Part shown: positions 63,976-64,000 of the stretch, one piece after another
How positions within the stretch are numbered: position 1 is the first letter of the stretch
How the letters are laid out: the number at the start of each line of letters is the position of its first letter
Assembly: GCF_017309185.1 (NCBI RefSeq)
Contig: NZ_JAEKJZ010000001.1
Span: 868,001 to 932,000 of the forward strand
Reading direction: 5' to 3'
Source: Roseibium aggregatum
Lineage (GTDB): Bacteria; Pseudomonadota; Alphaproteobacteria; Rhizobiales; Stappiaceae
Length of the DNA stretch: 64,000 bases
Made by a program: the position numbers and the translations under genes
The notes under the pieces: model-generated
What the model was told of the DNA's origin: nothing
Databases searched by the model: none
The model's input: the letters and a program-made list of their open reading frames with translations, nothing else

Positions 63976-64000
63976 TCGAGGGCCCGTGCAATATAAACTC

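Overview
The window looks like chromosomal DNA of an alphaproteobacterium of the order Hyphomicrobiales (Rhizobiales). The core run murA - DUF2948 - hisD - UPF0262 - low-molecular-weight phosphatase - infA - maf - yacG, the GbpR/ChvE/GguAB sugar system, minCDE, DUF2585 and a PhnD/C/E/E transporter are all typical of that order. A Stappiaceae-like marine relative is my guess only. The backbone is GC-rich and densely coded. One stretch, about 3.05-8.6 kb, is visibly AT-richer.

Layout. 1-2.8 kb: the end of a TRAP transporter locus with an isocitrate lyase/PEP mutase-family enzyme, closed by a clear terminator. 3.05-8.6 kb: a foreign island inserted at the 3' end of a tRNA-Thr(GGT) gene. It is bounded by 23-bp direct repeats and has no recognisable integrase. 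It carries two convergent operons. The rightward one encodes an adenylate-kinase-like P-loop protein, a homologue of the branched-chain polyamine synthase BpsA, and a small WGYGGN protein. The leftward one encodes a second, diverged protein of the same small family (FWGVGN), an HTH-ImmA/IrrE metallopeptidase and a PIN nuclease. This island is my best candidate for an undescribed system, probably in defence or conflict. A broken tRNA-Thr copy lies just inside its right end.

9.1-17.8 kb: conserved housekeeping genes and a periplasmic 5'-nucleotidase. 18.2-22.7 kb: a Slam-like outer-membrane protein followed by a large FecR-domain protein with a TbpB-like C-terminus, a likely surface-export pair. 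23.1-26.5 kb: tRNA-Phe, two small membrane proteins, a flavoprotein and a FabH-like synthase. 26.9-37.2 kb: gbpR divergent from chvE-gguAB and the enzymes of non-phosphorylative (Weimberg-type) L-arabinose oxidation, so uptake and conversion to 2-oxoglutarate are encoded together, apart from a lactonase. 37.8-45.3 kb: a second sugar ABC operon with a TIM-barrel isomerase and a Gfo/Idh/MocA dehydrogenase, read away from its LacI-type regulator across several palindromic operators.

45.4-54.3 kb: DUF2585, prfC, a 1238-residue KAP-family NTPase with an internal EVE/PUA-like domain (a second defence candidate), an MgtC-family protein and a CHASE4-GGDEF cyclase. 54.3-60.2 kb: minCDE, a small HTH-like protein, and a hybrid histidine kinase with an OmpR-type regulator. 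60.4-63.9 kb: a phosphate/phosphonate ABC transporter closed by a strong terminator. Palindromic intergenic repeats recur near 10.9, 17.9, 37.6, 39.1, 45.3 and 47.8 kb. I saw no rRNA, CRISPR array or transposase.
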